Positions 1 through 5,060 of a stretch of DNA of 5,062 bases are shown here, piece by piece (positions within the stretch are counted from its first letter, which is position 1; each line of letters starts with the position of its first letter). A model generated the notes under the pieces. The model did not search any database. It saw only the letters and a list, made by a program, of their open reading frames with translations, and was not told the DNA's origin. Origin of the DNA: Chloroflexi bacterium RIFCSPLOWO2_02_FULL_71_16 (GTDB lineage Bacteria > Chloroflexota > Limnocylindria > P2-11E); contig MGON01000055.1 of assembly GCA_001795345.1 (NCBI GenBank), forward strand, positions 1 through 5,062, written 5' to 3'. A program made the translations under genes and the position numbers.

Positions 1-2
1 AG

Positions 3-899
3 GTCCCGGCGCCGATCGACCGCACCTCTCCCGCGACGGTGCGCGTCGACCTCGAGACGAAGGAGGTCGTCGGCGTCGCCGCCGATGGCACCACGTTCCC
101 CTACTGGACCTTCAACGGCACGGTCCCCGGCCCCTTCATCCGGGCCCGCGTCGGCGACACCCTCGAGCTGCACATGAAGAACTCCGCCGGGAGCGCCTGG
201 CCGCACAGCATCGACCTGCACGCCGTGACCGGACCGGGCGGCGGCGCGACCGTCACCCAGACCCCTCCGGGTCAGGAGACGATGCTCCGCGCCAAGCTGC
301 TGAGCCCCGGGCTGTACGTCTACCACTGCGCGACCGCGCCGGTGCACATGCACGTCGCGATGGGCATGTACGGGCTGATCCTCGTCGAGCCCGAGGGCGG
401 CCTGCCCGCGGTGGACCGCGAGTTCTACCTGATGCAGGGAGAGCTCTACACGAACAAGCCCGCCGGCACCAAGGGCGCGCTCGCGTACGACGCGGCGAAG
501 GCGACGGCGGAGCATCCCGACCACGTCGTGTTCAACGGCAAGCCCGCCGGGCTGACCGAGGCGAACGCCCTCAAGGCGAAGGTCGGCGAGCGCATCCGCA
601 TCTACGTCGGCGTGGGCGGGTTCCTTCCTTCGAGCTTCCACGTCATCGGCGAGATCTTCGACCGCGTGTATCCGGAGGGGGGCCTTCTGGACCCCGTCCG
701 CAGCGTGCAGACGACGCTCATCCCAGCGGGAGGCGCGGCCGTCGTGGAGTTCACCGCCGAGGTCCCGGGCCGCTACATCATCGTCGATCACGCGCTGCCG
801 CGGGTCTTCGACAAGGGTGCAGTCGCGCACCTGGACGTCGAGGGTCCGGAGGCACCCGAGATCTACAGCGGAACAGGCACGGGCGCCGCAGGCCACTAG
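3..899 (+). CDS. nirK: Copper-containing nitrite reductase NirK, 5'-partial
   Basis: Reduces nitrite to nitric oxide with one electron, outside the cytoplasmic membrane, as a trimer of two-cupredoxin-domain subunits. The frame is open to the left edge and residues before the GTG at 39 (VPAPIDRTSPAT) already look like NirK, so that GTG is not the start; signal peptide and extreme N-terminus are missing. Numbering from the codon at 3: type 1 copper ligands His68, Cys109, His117, Met122; type 2 ligands His73, His108, His263; catalytic Asp71 and His213 with Ile215. Family blocks include TFNGTVPGPFIR, HSIDLHAVTGPGGG, YVYHC, SSFHVIGEIFD and VQTTLIPAGGAA. Seven residues separate Cys109 and His117, as in AniA-like (class II) enzymes; the Alcaligenes type has eight. 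The C-terminus ends just after the second domain, with no fused cytochrome or extra cupredoxin. His115 and Met120 beside the type 1 ligands are unusual. Function is confident; donor and regulation are not shown. Confidence 0.96.
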   Translation, partial: VPAPIDRTSPATVRVDLETKEVVGVAADGTTFPYWTFNGTVPGPFIRARVGDTLELHMKNSAGSAWPHSIDLHAVTGPGGGATVTQTPPGQETMLRAKLLSPGLYVYHCATAPVHMHVAMGMYGLILVEPEGGLPAVDREFYLMQGELYTNKPAGTKGALAYDAAKATAEHPDHVVFNGKPAGLTEANALKAKVGERIRIYVGVGGFLPSSFHVIGEIFDRVYPEGGLLDPVRSVQTTLIPAGGAAVVEFTAEVPGRYIIVDHALPRVFDKGAVAHLDVEGPEAPEIYSGTGTGAAGH

Positions 900-923
900 A
901 TCGTCGCGCACGCTAGGACCGGC

Positions 924-1107
924 ATGCGCTCCTGGCGAGTTCCGACCGGGGACGACGCCCGCCGAGCTCGCCGCGCTCAAGGGCAAGGCGGTCTTCAACG
1001 GCGTCGGCGAGCTCGACGACGAGTTCAAAGGTCAGGCACACGGCGCCCGCGAGGGCTTCCCCAAGGATCTGCTGTTCGAGTTCTGGATGAAGCACTCGCG
1101 TCGCTGA
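924..1107 (+). pseudogene. Short unrecognised coding remnant, or 60-aa gene with a one-base frameshift
   Basis: From about 952 to the TGA at 1105-1107 the frame has about 90% G or C at third codon positions and a normal soluble-protein composition (for example AALKGKAVFNGVGELDD, then FPKDLLFEFWMKH). No ATG, GTG or TTG exists in this frame between the nirK stop and that stretch, and the frame read further upstream is the out-of-frame shadow of nirK. An ATG at 924 with AGGA at 915-918 lies in a neighbouring frame. Removing one G from the GGGG run at 948-951 would join it to this stretch and give a 60-residue protein starting MRSWRVPTG. It is therefore either a small gene with an indel (real or a sequencing error) or the 3' end of a deleted gene. 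There is no CXXCH or other motif, and I do not recognise the family. Confidence 0.45.
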
Positions 1108-1120
1108 TCCAGCGCGAGTG
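1093..1120 (+). terminator. 8-bp inverted repeat after the remnant, possible weak terminator
   Basis: CACTCGCG (1093-1100) and CGCGAGTG (1113-1120) are perfect complements around a 12-base loop, and the stop codon at 1105-1107 lies in the loop. A short alternative stem, CGCTG (1102-1106) with CAGCG (1110-1114), would compete. Only TTT follows (1126-1128), so this is a poor classical Rho-independent terminator. It could equally be structure in a nirK-to-DUF4389 transcript. Confidence 0.3.
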
Positions 1121-1131
1121 ATCCATTTCAC
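1118..1131. promoter_or_regulatory. GTGA-N6-TCAC palindrome, candidate CRP/FNR-family site
   Basis: GTGA (1118-1121) and TCAC (1128-1131) are perfect inverted half-sites with a six-base spacer, the arrangement bound by CRP-type members of the CRP/FNR superfamily. The flanking bases are A and G, not the T and A of the full CRP consensus. It lies about 62 bases before the DUF4389 start and overlaps the right arm of the adjacent inverted repeat. No convincing -35/-10 pair is visible next to it. Regulators of this superfamily often control denitrification genes, but an eight-base match can arise by chance. Confidence 0.35.
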
Positions 1132-1147
1132 GCGGACAGCTACGGGC

Positions 1148-1174
1148 GGCGCTACCCTTCGGCCGATCAGCGCC
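1148..1174. promoter_or_regulatory. Nested inverted repeats in the DUF4389 leader
   Basis: GGCGCT (1148-1153) and AGCGCC (1169-1174) are complementary, and the interval between them holds the 8-bp palindrome TCGGCCGA (1159-1166). The element ends 18 bases before the DUF4389 start, just upstream of its ribosome binding site, so it could be an operator or a leader hairpin. In DNA this GC-rich such short repeats are expected fairly often. Confidence 0.22.
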
Positions 1175-1181
1175 AAGACAG

Positions 1182-1186
1182 GGAGG
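1182..1186 (+). promoter_or_regulatory. Ribosome binding site of the DUF4389 gene
   Basis: GGAGG inside a G-rich run (1181-1189) lies six bases before the ATG at 1193. It decides the start: the frame is open further up to an ATG at 1118, but the added 25 residues are not membrane-protein-like and lack such a site. Confidence 0.75.
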
Positions 1187-1192
1187 GGGCCC

Positions 1193-1834
1193 ATGGACAG
1201 CGCGGCCGACATCTACCCGGCGCGACTGCGGATCGACTACCCCGAGCAGCTGGACCGCCTCACGACGCTCCTGCGGATCTTCTGGGCGATCCCGATCTTC
1301 GTCATCCTGGCGATCGTCGCCGGCGGTGGCGGCGGGACGACCGTGCGCGACGGGGCCGAGCGGGTCAGGGATGCCGGGCCCGGGATCCTCTTCGCTCTCG
1401 CGTTCGCGACGGCACTGATGATCCTCTTCCGCCAGCGGTACCCGCGCTGGTGGTTCGACTTCCAGCTGGCGCTGGCGCGCTTCTCCTACCGCGTCGCGGC
1501 GTACTTCGCTCTCCTTCGCGATGAGTACCCGTCCACCGAGGACGAGCAGGCGGTGCACCTCGATCTCGACTACCCGGACGTTCCCCGCCAGCTGAACCGC
1601 TGGCTTCCGCTCATCAAGTGGCTGCTCGCCATCCCCCACTTCCTCGTGCTCATCTTGCTCAGCCTTTTCGCGGTCGTCGCGGTCATCGTGGCCTGGTTCG
1701 CGATCCTCTTCACCGGTCGCTACCCCCGCGGCCTGTTCGACTATGTCGTCGGTGTCGGCCGGTGGGCGCTGCGCGTCCAGGCATACGCGATCTTCATGCT
1801 CACCGACCGCTACCCTCCGTTCTCGCTGAGCTAG
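1193..1834 (+). CDS. DUF4389-type integral membrane protein with internal duplication
   Basis: A 213-residue membrane protein whose sequence pattern matches the DUF4389 family; its function is not known to me. It consists of two related halves. Half one has IDYPEQLDRL at about 14-23, hydrophobic segments at about 27-44 and 63-80, then RYPRWWFDFQLALARFSYRV (82-101) ending in DEYPS. Half two has LDYPDVPRQL at about 125-134, a hydrophobic stretch at about 138-173 long enough for two helices, then RYPRGLFDYVVGVGRW (176-191) ending in DRYPPFSLS. About four membrane helices are likely, with the conserved RYPR and YP motifs at membrane boundaries. Half one carries a Gly-rich and charged insert (44-62) between its helices. 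The next gene begins 7 bases after the stop, so the two are probably cotranscribed. No catalytic or metal motif is evident, and a link to nitrite reduction rests only on position. Confidence 0.87.
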   Translation: MDSAADIYPARLRIDYPEQLDRLTTLLRIFWAIPIFVILAIVAGGGGGTTVRDGAERVRDAGPGILFALAFATALMILFRQRYPRWWFDFQLALARFSYRVAAYFALLRDEYPSTEDEQAVHLDLDYPDVPRQLNRWLPLIKWLLAIPHFLVLILLSLFAVVAVIVAWFAILFTGRYPRGLFDYVVGVGRWALRVQAYAIFMLTDRYPPFSLS

Positions 1835-1841
1835 CGCGATC

Positions 1842-2207
1842 GTGAACGGCGACAAGGGGAAGTGGCGCGGCCCCGGCTGCATCGGGTGCGGCTCCGGCTG
1901 CGGCGGCTTCCTGTTCGTGCTCGTTCTGGGCGGGATCCTGAGCATCTTCCCGGTGGCCTTCGGTCTCGGCATATCGGTCGGCGTGCCGTTCATGGAGAGC
2001 AACATCACGGCGGCCGGTGCGATCGGCGCGAAGGACCACGTCGCCGACGCGCTGCCCGGCTATACGCGCGGCCGGCTCGGCGGGAACCAGAACCTGATCA
2101 ACAACTCGACGACCCTCACGGTCGGACCGGCGGAAGGTGCTGCGCTATTCATCGTCGGTCGGCAGGAGGGCGCTCCCGCGATCGATCTCTACATCGCTCT
2201 CCGCTGA
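1842..2207 (+). CDS. Small membrane protein of unknown function, Cys/Gly-rich N-terminus
   Basis: A 121-residue protein starting at GTG 7 bases after the DUF4389 stop, with no good ribosome binding site, so translation may be coupled to the gene before it. A short basic start (MNGDKGKWRG) leads to a Cys/Gly cluster with Cys13, Cys16 and Cys20, then a hydrophobic stretch at about 21-50 forming one long or two short membrane helices. The remainder (51-121) is soluble-looking, contains NQNLINNSTTLTVG (82-95) and ends IDLYIALR; it probably sits outside the membrane. The cysteines lie before the hydrophobic stretch, so this is not a lipobox. A Gly/Cys run before a membrane anchor is seen in several small actinobacterial and Chloroflexota membrane proteins, but I do not recognise the family. 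High third-position GC and the tight spacing support a real gene; the exact start is less certain. Confidence 0.7.
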   Translation: MNGDKGKWRGPGCIGCGSGCGGFLFVLVLGGILSIFPVAFGLGISVGVPFMESNITAAGAIGAKDHVADALPGYTRGRLGGNQNLINNSTTLTVGPAEGAALFIVGRQEGAPAIDLYIALR

Positions 2208-2233
2208 ACCGCGCACGACCACGCGCCGATCCT

Positions 2234-2250
2234 CGAGGCTCTCGGCCTCG
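2234..2250 (+). terminator. Short hairpin after the small membrane protein gene
   Basis: CGAGGC (2234-2239) and GCCTCG (2245-2250) form a 6-bp stem around a five-base loop, 27 bases after the stop at 2207. No T run follows, so it could end or stabilise the plus-strand transcript only weakly. Confidence 0.3.
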
Positions 2251-2357
2251 CGCTACGTCCGCACCGGTCAGGCTCGGGCCAAGGTCGTCATCACGGCGCA
2301 GGGCCCGCGAGCGTCGCGGCCGCTAGCGGGATCACCGCGAGGTCCTCGTCGGGGCTG

Positions 2358-2390
2358 TCGCGGCCGGCTCATCCCCGAGCACGGCCGCGA
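2358..2390. terminator. Strong 13-bp hairpin in the convergent spacer, likely bidirectional terminator
   Basis: TCGCGGCCG (2358-2366) pairs perfectly with CGGCCGCGA (2382-2390). After one unpaired A (2381) the stem continues with GCTC (2367-2370) against GAGC (2377-2380), leaving a six-base loop. It begins 4 bases beyond the cupredoxin stop on the minus strand and sits at the end of both converging units. There is no T tract on either strand, as is common for terminator hairpins in very GC-rich genomes. The position and the length of the stem make a transcription end or 3' protecting structure the best reading. Confidence 0.55.
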
Positions 2391-2394
2391 ACGG

Positions 2395-3060
2395 CTACTT
2401 GAAGATGAGCTTCGTGTGCATGCCTTTCTCGTAGTGGTCCGGAGCGAAGCAGCCGATCTCCCACTCACCCTTGAGCTCCGCCGGCACGTTGAGGCGGATC
2501 CAGACGTCGACGAGGCCCTCGTCCATCTCGATCTCTTCGTACGTCGCCCCACCGACCTCGGCCTTCACATCGCCGTAGTAGAAGAAGACGTCCGACGGCA
2601 CGAGCTCGGTCAGGTTCTGCTCGTACCCGTGTTCGCCTTCCTTCATCACAAGGGTCCGCCCGATCATGATCTCGTGCAACACCTCGCCTGCGTTGTGGAT
2701 GTGGATGCCGATGGTCTTGCCGGCCGGCAGCGTGAACGTCGGGTTCTTGTCGCCCTCGGGGTTCCCGAAGAAGTGGTCGCCCATGTCGATCTCGAAGACC
2801 GCCTCGAGGCGCTTGGGCTGGAGTTTGTGTGTCTCGCCCGCCTTGTGGGCGACGACCTGGCCCGGTCCTGAGGTCGCTGGGGCGACCGTCGCGACGGGCG
2901 CGGGGGCAGTGGTCGCCGCGACCGTCGCCGCGACCGTCGCCGCGACCGTCGGCGCGACCGTCGGCGCGACCGCAGGTGCGGAGCCGGCGCCGCATGCAGA
3001 CACGAGGATCGCCCCGCCCGCGAGGATCACCGAGGCTCGCGCTCGAATGTGGCTGTGCAT
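2395..3060 (-). CDS. Cupredoxin lipoprotein, candidate electron donor to NirK
   Basis: A 221-residue type 1 (blue) copper electron carrier anchored outside the membrane. The ATG at 3060 is chosen because GAGGTG lies six bases upstream and the signal peptide then has normal length: basic HSHIRAR, a hydrophobic core and the lipobox VSAC with Cys23. In-frame starts upstream (3084, 3126) lack this. A low-complexity Ala/Thr/Pro/Val linker (about 24-68) tethers the domain, which spans about 85-221. Copper ligands are His129 (VLHEIMIG), Cys204, His209 and Met214 in GCFAPDHYEKGMH. The Cys-X4-His-X4-Met loop is the spacing of rusticyanin, not plastocyanin or azurin. His129 to Cys204 is a long gap with a Tyr-rich stretch (159-162) and an acidic patch (175-181) that could be a docking surface. 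The gene follows the two-component pair on the same strand after 111 bases. Its role as NirK donor is inferred from neighbourhood and cofactor type. Confidence 0.92.
   Translation of the reverse strand: MHSHIRARASVILAGGAILVSACGAGSAPAVAPTVAPTVAATVAATVAATTAPAPVATVAPATSGPGQVVAHKAGETHKLQPKRLEAVFEIDMGDHFFGNPEGDKNPTFTLPAGKTIGIHIHNAGEVLHEIMIGRTLVMKEGEHGYEQNLTELVPSDVFFYYGDVKAEVGGATYEEIEMDEGLVDVWIRLNVPAELKGEWEIGCFAPDHYEKGMHTKLIFK
2912..2971 (-). repeat. Five tandem 12-bp units encoding the cupredoxin linker
   Basis: Five consecutive copies of GTCGCCGCGACC or GTCGGCGCGACC (plus strand): three of the first form at 2912-2947, then two of the second at 2948-2971. Each adds four residues, giving the period-4 pattern APTV and AATV on the minus strand. 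The unit is a multiple of three, so copy-number change would alter linker length without breaking the frame. Confidence 0.85.
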
Positions 3061-3066
3061 GGTCGA

Positions 3067-3072
3067 CACCTC
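3067..3072 (-). promoter_or_regulatory. Ribosome binding site of the cupredoxin gene
   Basis: GAGGTG on the minus strand, six bases before the ATG at 3060. It supports that start over the upstream in-frame ATG at 3084. Confidence 0.65.
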
Positions 3073-3082
3073 AACACCGCTC

Positions 3083-3162
3083 ATCTGGGGGGTGGCCCCG
3101 CGGGCGAGCCTGCTCGCTGCGCGCACCGTTGGATATCGGGTGTTCTGGGGATTCCTGGGGGG
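3083..3162. promoter_or_regulatory. Three CTGGGG repeats in the cupredoxin upstream spacer
   Basis: The 111-base spacer between regulator and cupredoxin contains TTCTGGGGAT (3143-3152) directly followed by TCCTGGGGGG (3153-3162), and a third related copy ATCTGGGGGG (3083-3092). The cores start at 3085, 3145 and 3155, so they are 60 and 10 bases apart. GTTCT (3142-3146) and AGAAC (3164-3168) also frame the tandem pair as an inverted repeat. Direct repeats about one helical turn apart are typical of response-regulator sites, so this may be the operator of the cupredoxin gene. No clear -35/-10 is visible. Confidence 0.35.
3104..3117. other. Small hairpin between response regulator and cupredoxin
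   Basis: GCGAGC (3104-3109) and GCTCGC (3112-3117) are perfect complements; with a four-base loop the stem is 5 bp. No T run follows on the minus strand. It could attenuate read-through from the regulator gene or shape the cupredoxin leader, but is weak. Confidence 0.25.
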
Positions 3163-3171
3163 TAGAACGCC

Positions 3172-3822
3172 CTAGTCCACGAGCCCCCGTCGTATCGCGT
3201 AGCGGATGAGCGCGGCGCGGTCGTGGAGGTCGAGCTTTGACATGATGTTGTCGCGGTGCGAGTGCACCGTGTGCGGGCTGATGTGCAGGTCTTCCGCGAT
3301 GTTCGCCGCGGTCTTGCCCTCGGCGATCAGCTGCAGGATCTCCCGCTCCCGGTCGGTGAGCCCATCGTAGCTCGCGAGGTCCTCCCCGCTCTCGACCCGC
3401 CGCAGGTACTCGCTCACGAGCTCCTTGGCGATCGGCGGATAGAGATAGACCCCGCCGCGCGCCACGGAACGCACGGCCGCGAGCAGGTCCTCGGTGTCGG
3501 CTCCCTTCAGGACGTAGCCCGAGGCGCCGGCGCGCAGCGCCTGGAAGAGGTAGTCCTCGCGGTCGTGCATCGTGAGGATGAGCACCTGCACTCCCGGTGA
3601 CTGTCCTTTGATCATCCGCGTCGCGCCAAGGCCGTTGAGCTCCGGCATCGCGACGTCGAGCAGCACGACGTCTGGCAGCACGGCTTGGGCCTTCGCGACC
3701 GCCTCTCGTCCCGTTCCTGCCTCGTCAATGACCTCCATGTCGGGCTGGGCATTGAGCAGGCCGACGATCCCGCGCCTGATGACCGTGTGGTCGTCGGCCA
3801 CGAGGATGCGGATCTTTCCCAC
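3172..3822 (-). CDS. NarL/FixJ-family two-component response regulator
   Basis: A 216-residue DNA-binding regulator activated by phosphorylation from the kinase encoded just before it. The receiver domain (about 3-120) has acidic-pocket residues Asp10 and Asp11, phospho-acceptor Asp56 (LLDVAMP), switch Thr84 (LILTMHD) and Lys106 (YVLKGA). The output domain (about 152-216) is a LuxR-type helix-turn-helix: LTDREREILQLIAEG, then NIAEDLHISPHTVHSHRDNI and a C-terminal helix. It starts at GTG, whose first base is the last base of the kinase TAG stop; GAGG lies at 3827-3830. This overlap suggests coupled translation and matched production. Length and domain order are normal for the family. The targets are unknown; the cupredoxin gene directly downstream is the nearest candidate and nirK a possible second. 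Confidence 0.95.
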   Translation of the reverse strand: MGKIRILVADDHTVIRRGIVGLLNAQPDMEVIDEAGTGREAVAKAQAVLPDVVLLDVAMPELNGLGATRMIKGQSPGVQVLILTMHDREDYLFQALRAGASGYVLKGADTEDLLAAVRSVARGGVYLYPPIAKELVSEYLRRVESGEDLASYDGLTDREREILQLIAEGKTAANIAEDLHISPHTVHSHRDNIMSKLDLHDRAALIRYAIRRGLVD

Positions 3823-5060
3823 TAGACCTCGTCCGCTCCGCCGATCGAGATGGGGACCTCCACCGTGAGCTGAGTGCCGCGGCCGACCTCCGAGCGAAGG
3901 TCCATCCGCCCACTCAGCAGACGGGTGCGCTCCTGGAGGCCGATCAGGCCGAAGCTGCTCCCGGTAGATGCGAGGGCCCGATCGACGTCGAAACCTCGGC
4001 CGTCGTCGGCGACAGCGATGCGCACGGCGTCATCCGAGAAGAAGAGACGGATGGTCGCCCGCTCCGCCCCGGCGTGCTTGGCGATGTTGTTGATCGCCTC
4101 CTGCGCGATGCGGAAGAGCGCGATCTCCAGGTGCGGGGGCAGTCGCACCGCCGGCCGGTCGAGCTCGACCGTCGTGGCAACGCCTTTCTCCAGGAGGTGG
4201 CTCTCCGCGTACCACCGGATCGCGGGGACGAGACCGAGATCTTCGAGCGCCATGGGGCGGAGGTCGAGGATGAGGCGGCGCGTGTCCTCGAGCAGCCGCT
4301 GCACGATGCCCTGTGCTTCCTGCAGCTGGCCGACGGCTTCCGGCGGGGCGTCTCCTAGCCCGTGACGCGCACGGTCGAGGGCGATCGACAGCGCGCCGAT
4401 CGTCTGCGCCGTCTCGTCATGCAGCTCGCGCGCGAGCCTGCGCCGCTCCTCCTCCTGCGCCGAGATGACCTTGCCGAGGAGGTCAGTGAGGCGGGCAGTG
4501 CGCTCGGCGACCTGGAGCTCGAGCCGATCGTTCGCGTGAGTGACCTGCTGGTACGCGTCCCGTAACTGCCGCCGCATCGCGTCGAGATTCTCAGCGAGCC
4601 GACCGACCTCGTCCTGCGCCCGTATCTTGATCGGGCTCTCCAGGTCGCCCTGCGCCATTCGCTGGGCGGCGACGGTGAGCTGCTCCGTCGGTCCCGTGAC
4701 GTGCCGCGTCGTGATCCACGCGACGACGAGGGCCGCGAAGAAGCCGACCACCGCCGCCAGGCCTACGGAGCGGCCAAGGTCGATCGGCAGCGACAGCGCG
4801 ACGTCCGTCGGCTGCTCGAGGATGAGGTAGAAGCGCGAGGAGCCGAGCGGAACGACCGCCATCGCATGGGCCGAGGACCCCTCCCCTGGGACCGGTTGGT
4901 GCACGATGACCGCGGCTTCGCGCCGCGCCATGATCCCCTTGGCCACCGCAAGATGCGGGCTCACCTCGCCCGGCCGCTCGTCGGCCCCGATCCCAAGGAC
5001 GGCGAGCCCGTCGGGGTCGACGACCTCGAGGTGGTAGCCCATCTCGGATGGCACACTCTG
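3822..5060 (-). CDS. HisKA_3-type sensor histidine kinase, 5'-partial
   Basis: Membrane sensor kinase of the NarX/DegS type that phosphorylates the adjacent regulator. The frame is open through the right edge (Gln-Ser precede the GTG at 5054), so the first membrane helix and part of the sensor are missing. Numbering from that GTG: end of an extracytoplasmic, Cache-like sensor (about 1-92; EVVDPDG, then FYLILEQPTDVALSLP), membrane helix (96-115), HAMP (116-168, with DEVGRL), a coiled coil (165-200), the HisKA_3 dimerisation domain with phospho-acceptor His212 in ELHDETAQ (DxxxQ phosphatase motif) and DLRPMALEDLGL (264-275), then the ATPase domain with the N box around Asn322/Asn323, ADDGRGFD (349-356) and FGLIGLQER, ending VGRGTQLTVEVP. 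All key residues are present. The ligand cannot be read from this sequence. A nitrate, nitrite, nitric oxide or redox cue would fit the neighbours, but no NarX-like nitrate motif is visible in the part present. Confidence 0.94.
   Translation of the reverse strand, partial: QSVPSEMGYHLEVVDPDGLAVLGIGADERPGEVSPHLAVAKGIMARREAAVIVHQPVPGEGSSAHAMAVVPLGSSRFYLILEQPTDVALSLPIDLGRSVGLAAVVGFFAALVVAWITTRHVTGPTEQLTVAAQRMAQGDLESPIKIRAQDEVGRLAENLDAMRRQLRDAYQQVTHANDRLELQVAERTARLTDLLGKVISAQEEERRRLARELHDETAQTIGALSIALDRARHGLGDAPPEAVGQLQEAQGIVQRLLEDTRRLILDLRPMALEDLGLVPAIRWYAESHLLEKGVATTVELDRPAVRLPPHLEIALFRIAQEAINNIAKHAGAERATIRLFFSDDAVRIAVADDGRGFDVDRALASTGSSFGLIGLQERTRLLSGRMDLRSEVGRGTQLTVEVPISIGGADEV

Noticed and set aside
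39..41. GTG as the start of nirK
   Set aside because: The frame is open to the left edge and residues encoded before it fit the NirK N-terminal region, so the gene is cut by the window.
952..1107. Cytochrome c domain after nirK, suggested by LKGKAVFNG
   Set aside because: No CXXCH haem-binding motif is present in any frame of the stretch.
1126..1158. Sigma-70-like promoter TTTCAC ... TACCCT before the DUF4389 gene
   Set aside because: The spacer is about 21 bases and the -10 match is poor.
1118..1192. N-terminal extension of the DUF4389 protein from the ATG at 1118
   Set aside because: The ATG at 1193 has GGAGG at ideal spacing; the extra residues do not resemble the family and would cover the palindromes.
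913..1212. 99-residue minus-strand frame across the nirK-DUF4389 spacer
   Set aside because: It would run antisense to the better coding-like plus-strand stretch and overlap the DUF4389 start, with no ribosome binding site or motif seen.
1025..2008. 327-residue open frame on the minus strand opposite the DUF4389 gene
   Set aside because: Its composition is Arg/Glu/Asp/Pro-rich low complexity, it has no domain-like pattern, and it lies opposite a clear membrane protein gene; it is a GC-driven shadow.
2137..2871. 244-residue open frame on the plus strand opposite the cupredoxin gene
   Set aside because: It is antisense to a gene with complete copper ligands and a lipoprotein signal, overlaps the end of the small membrane protein, and has no recognisable motif.
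3131..3140. GGATATCGGG as an FNR or Dnr-type box upstream of the cupredoxin
   Set aside because: It lacks the TTGAT-N4-ATCAA symmetry; only the short GATATC palindrome is present.
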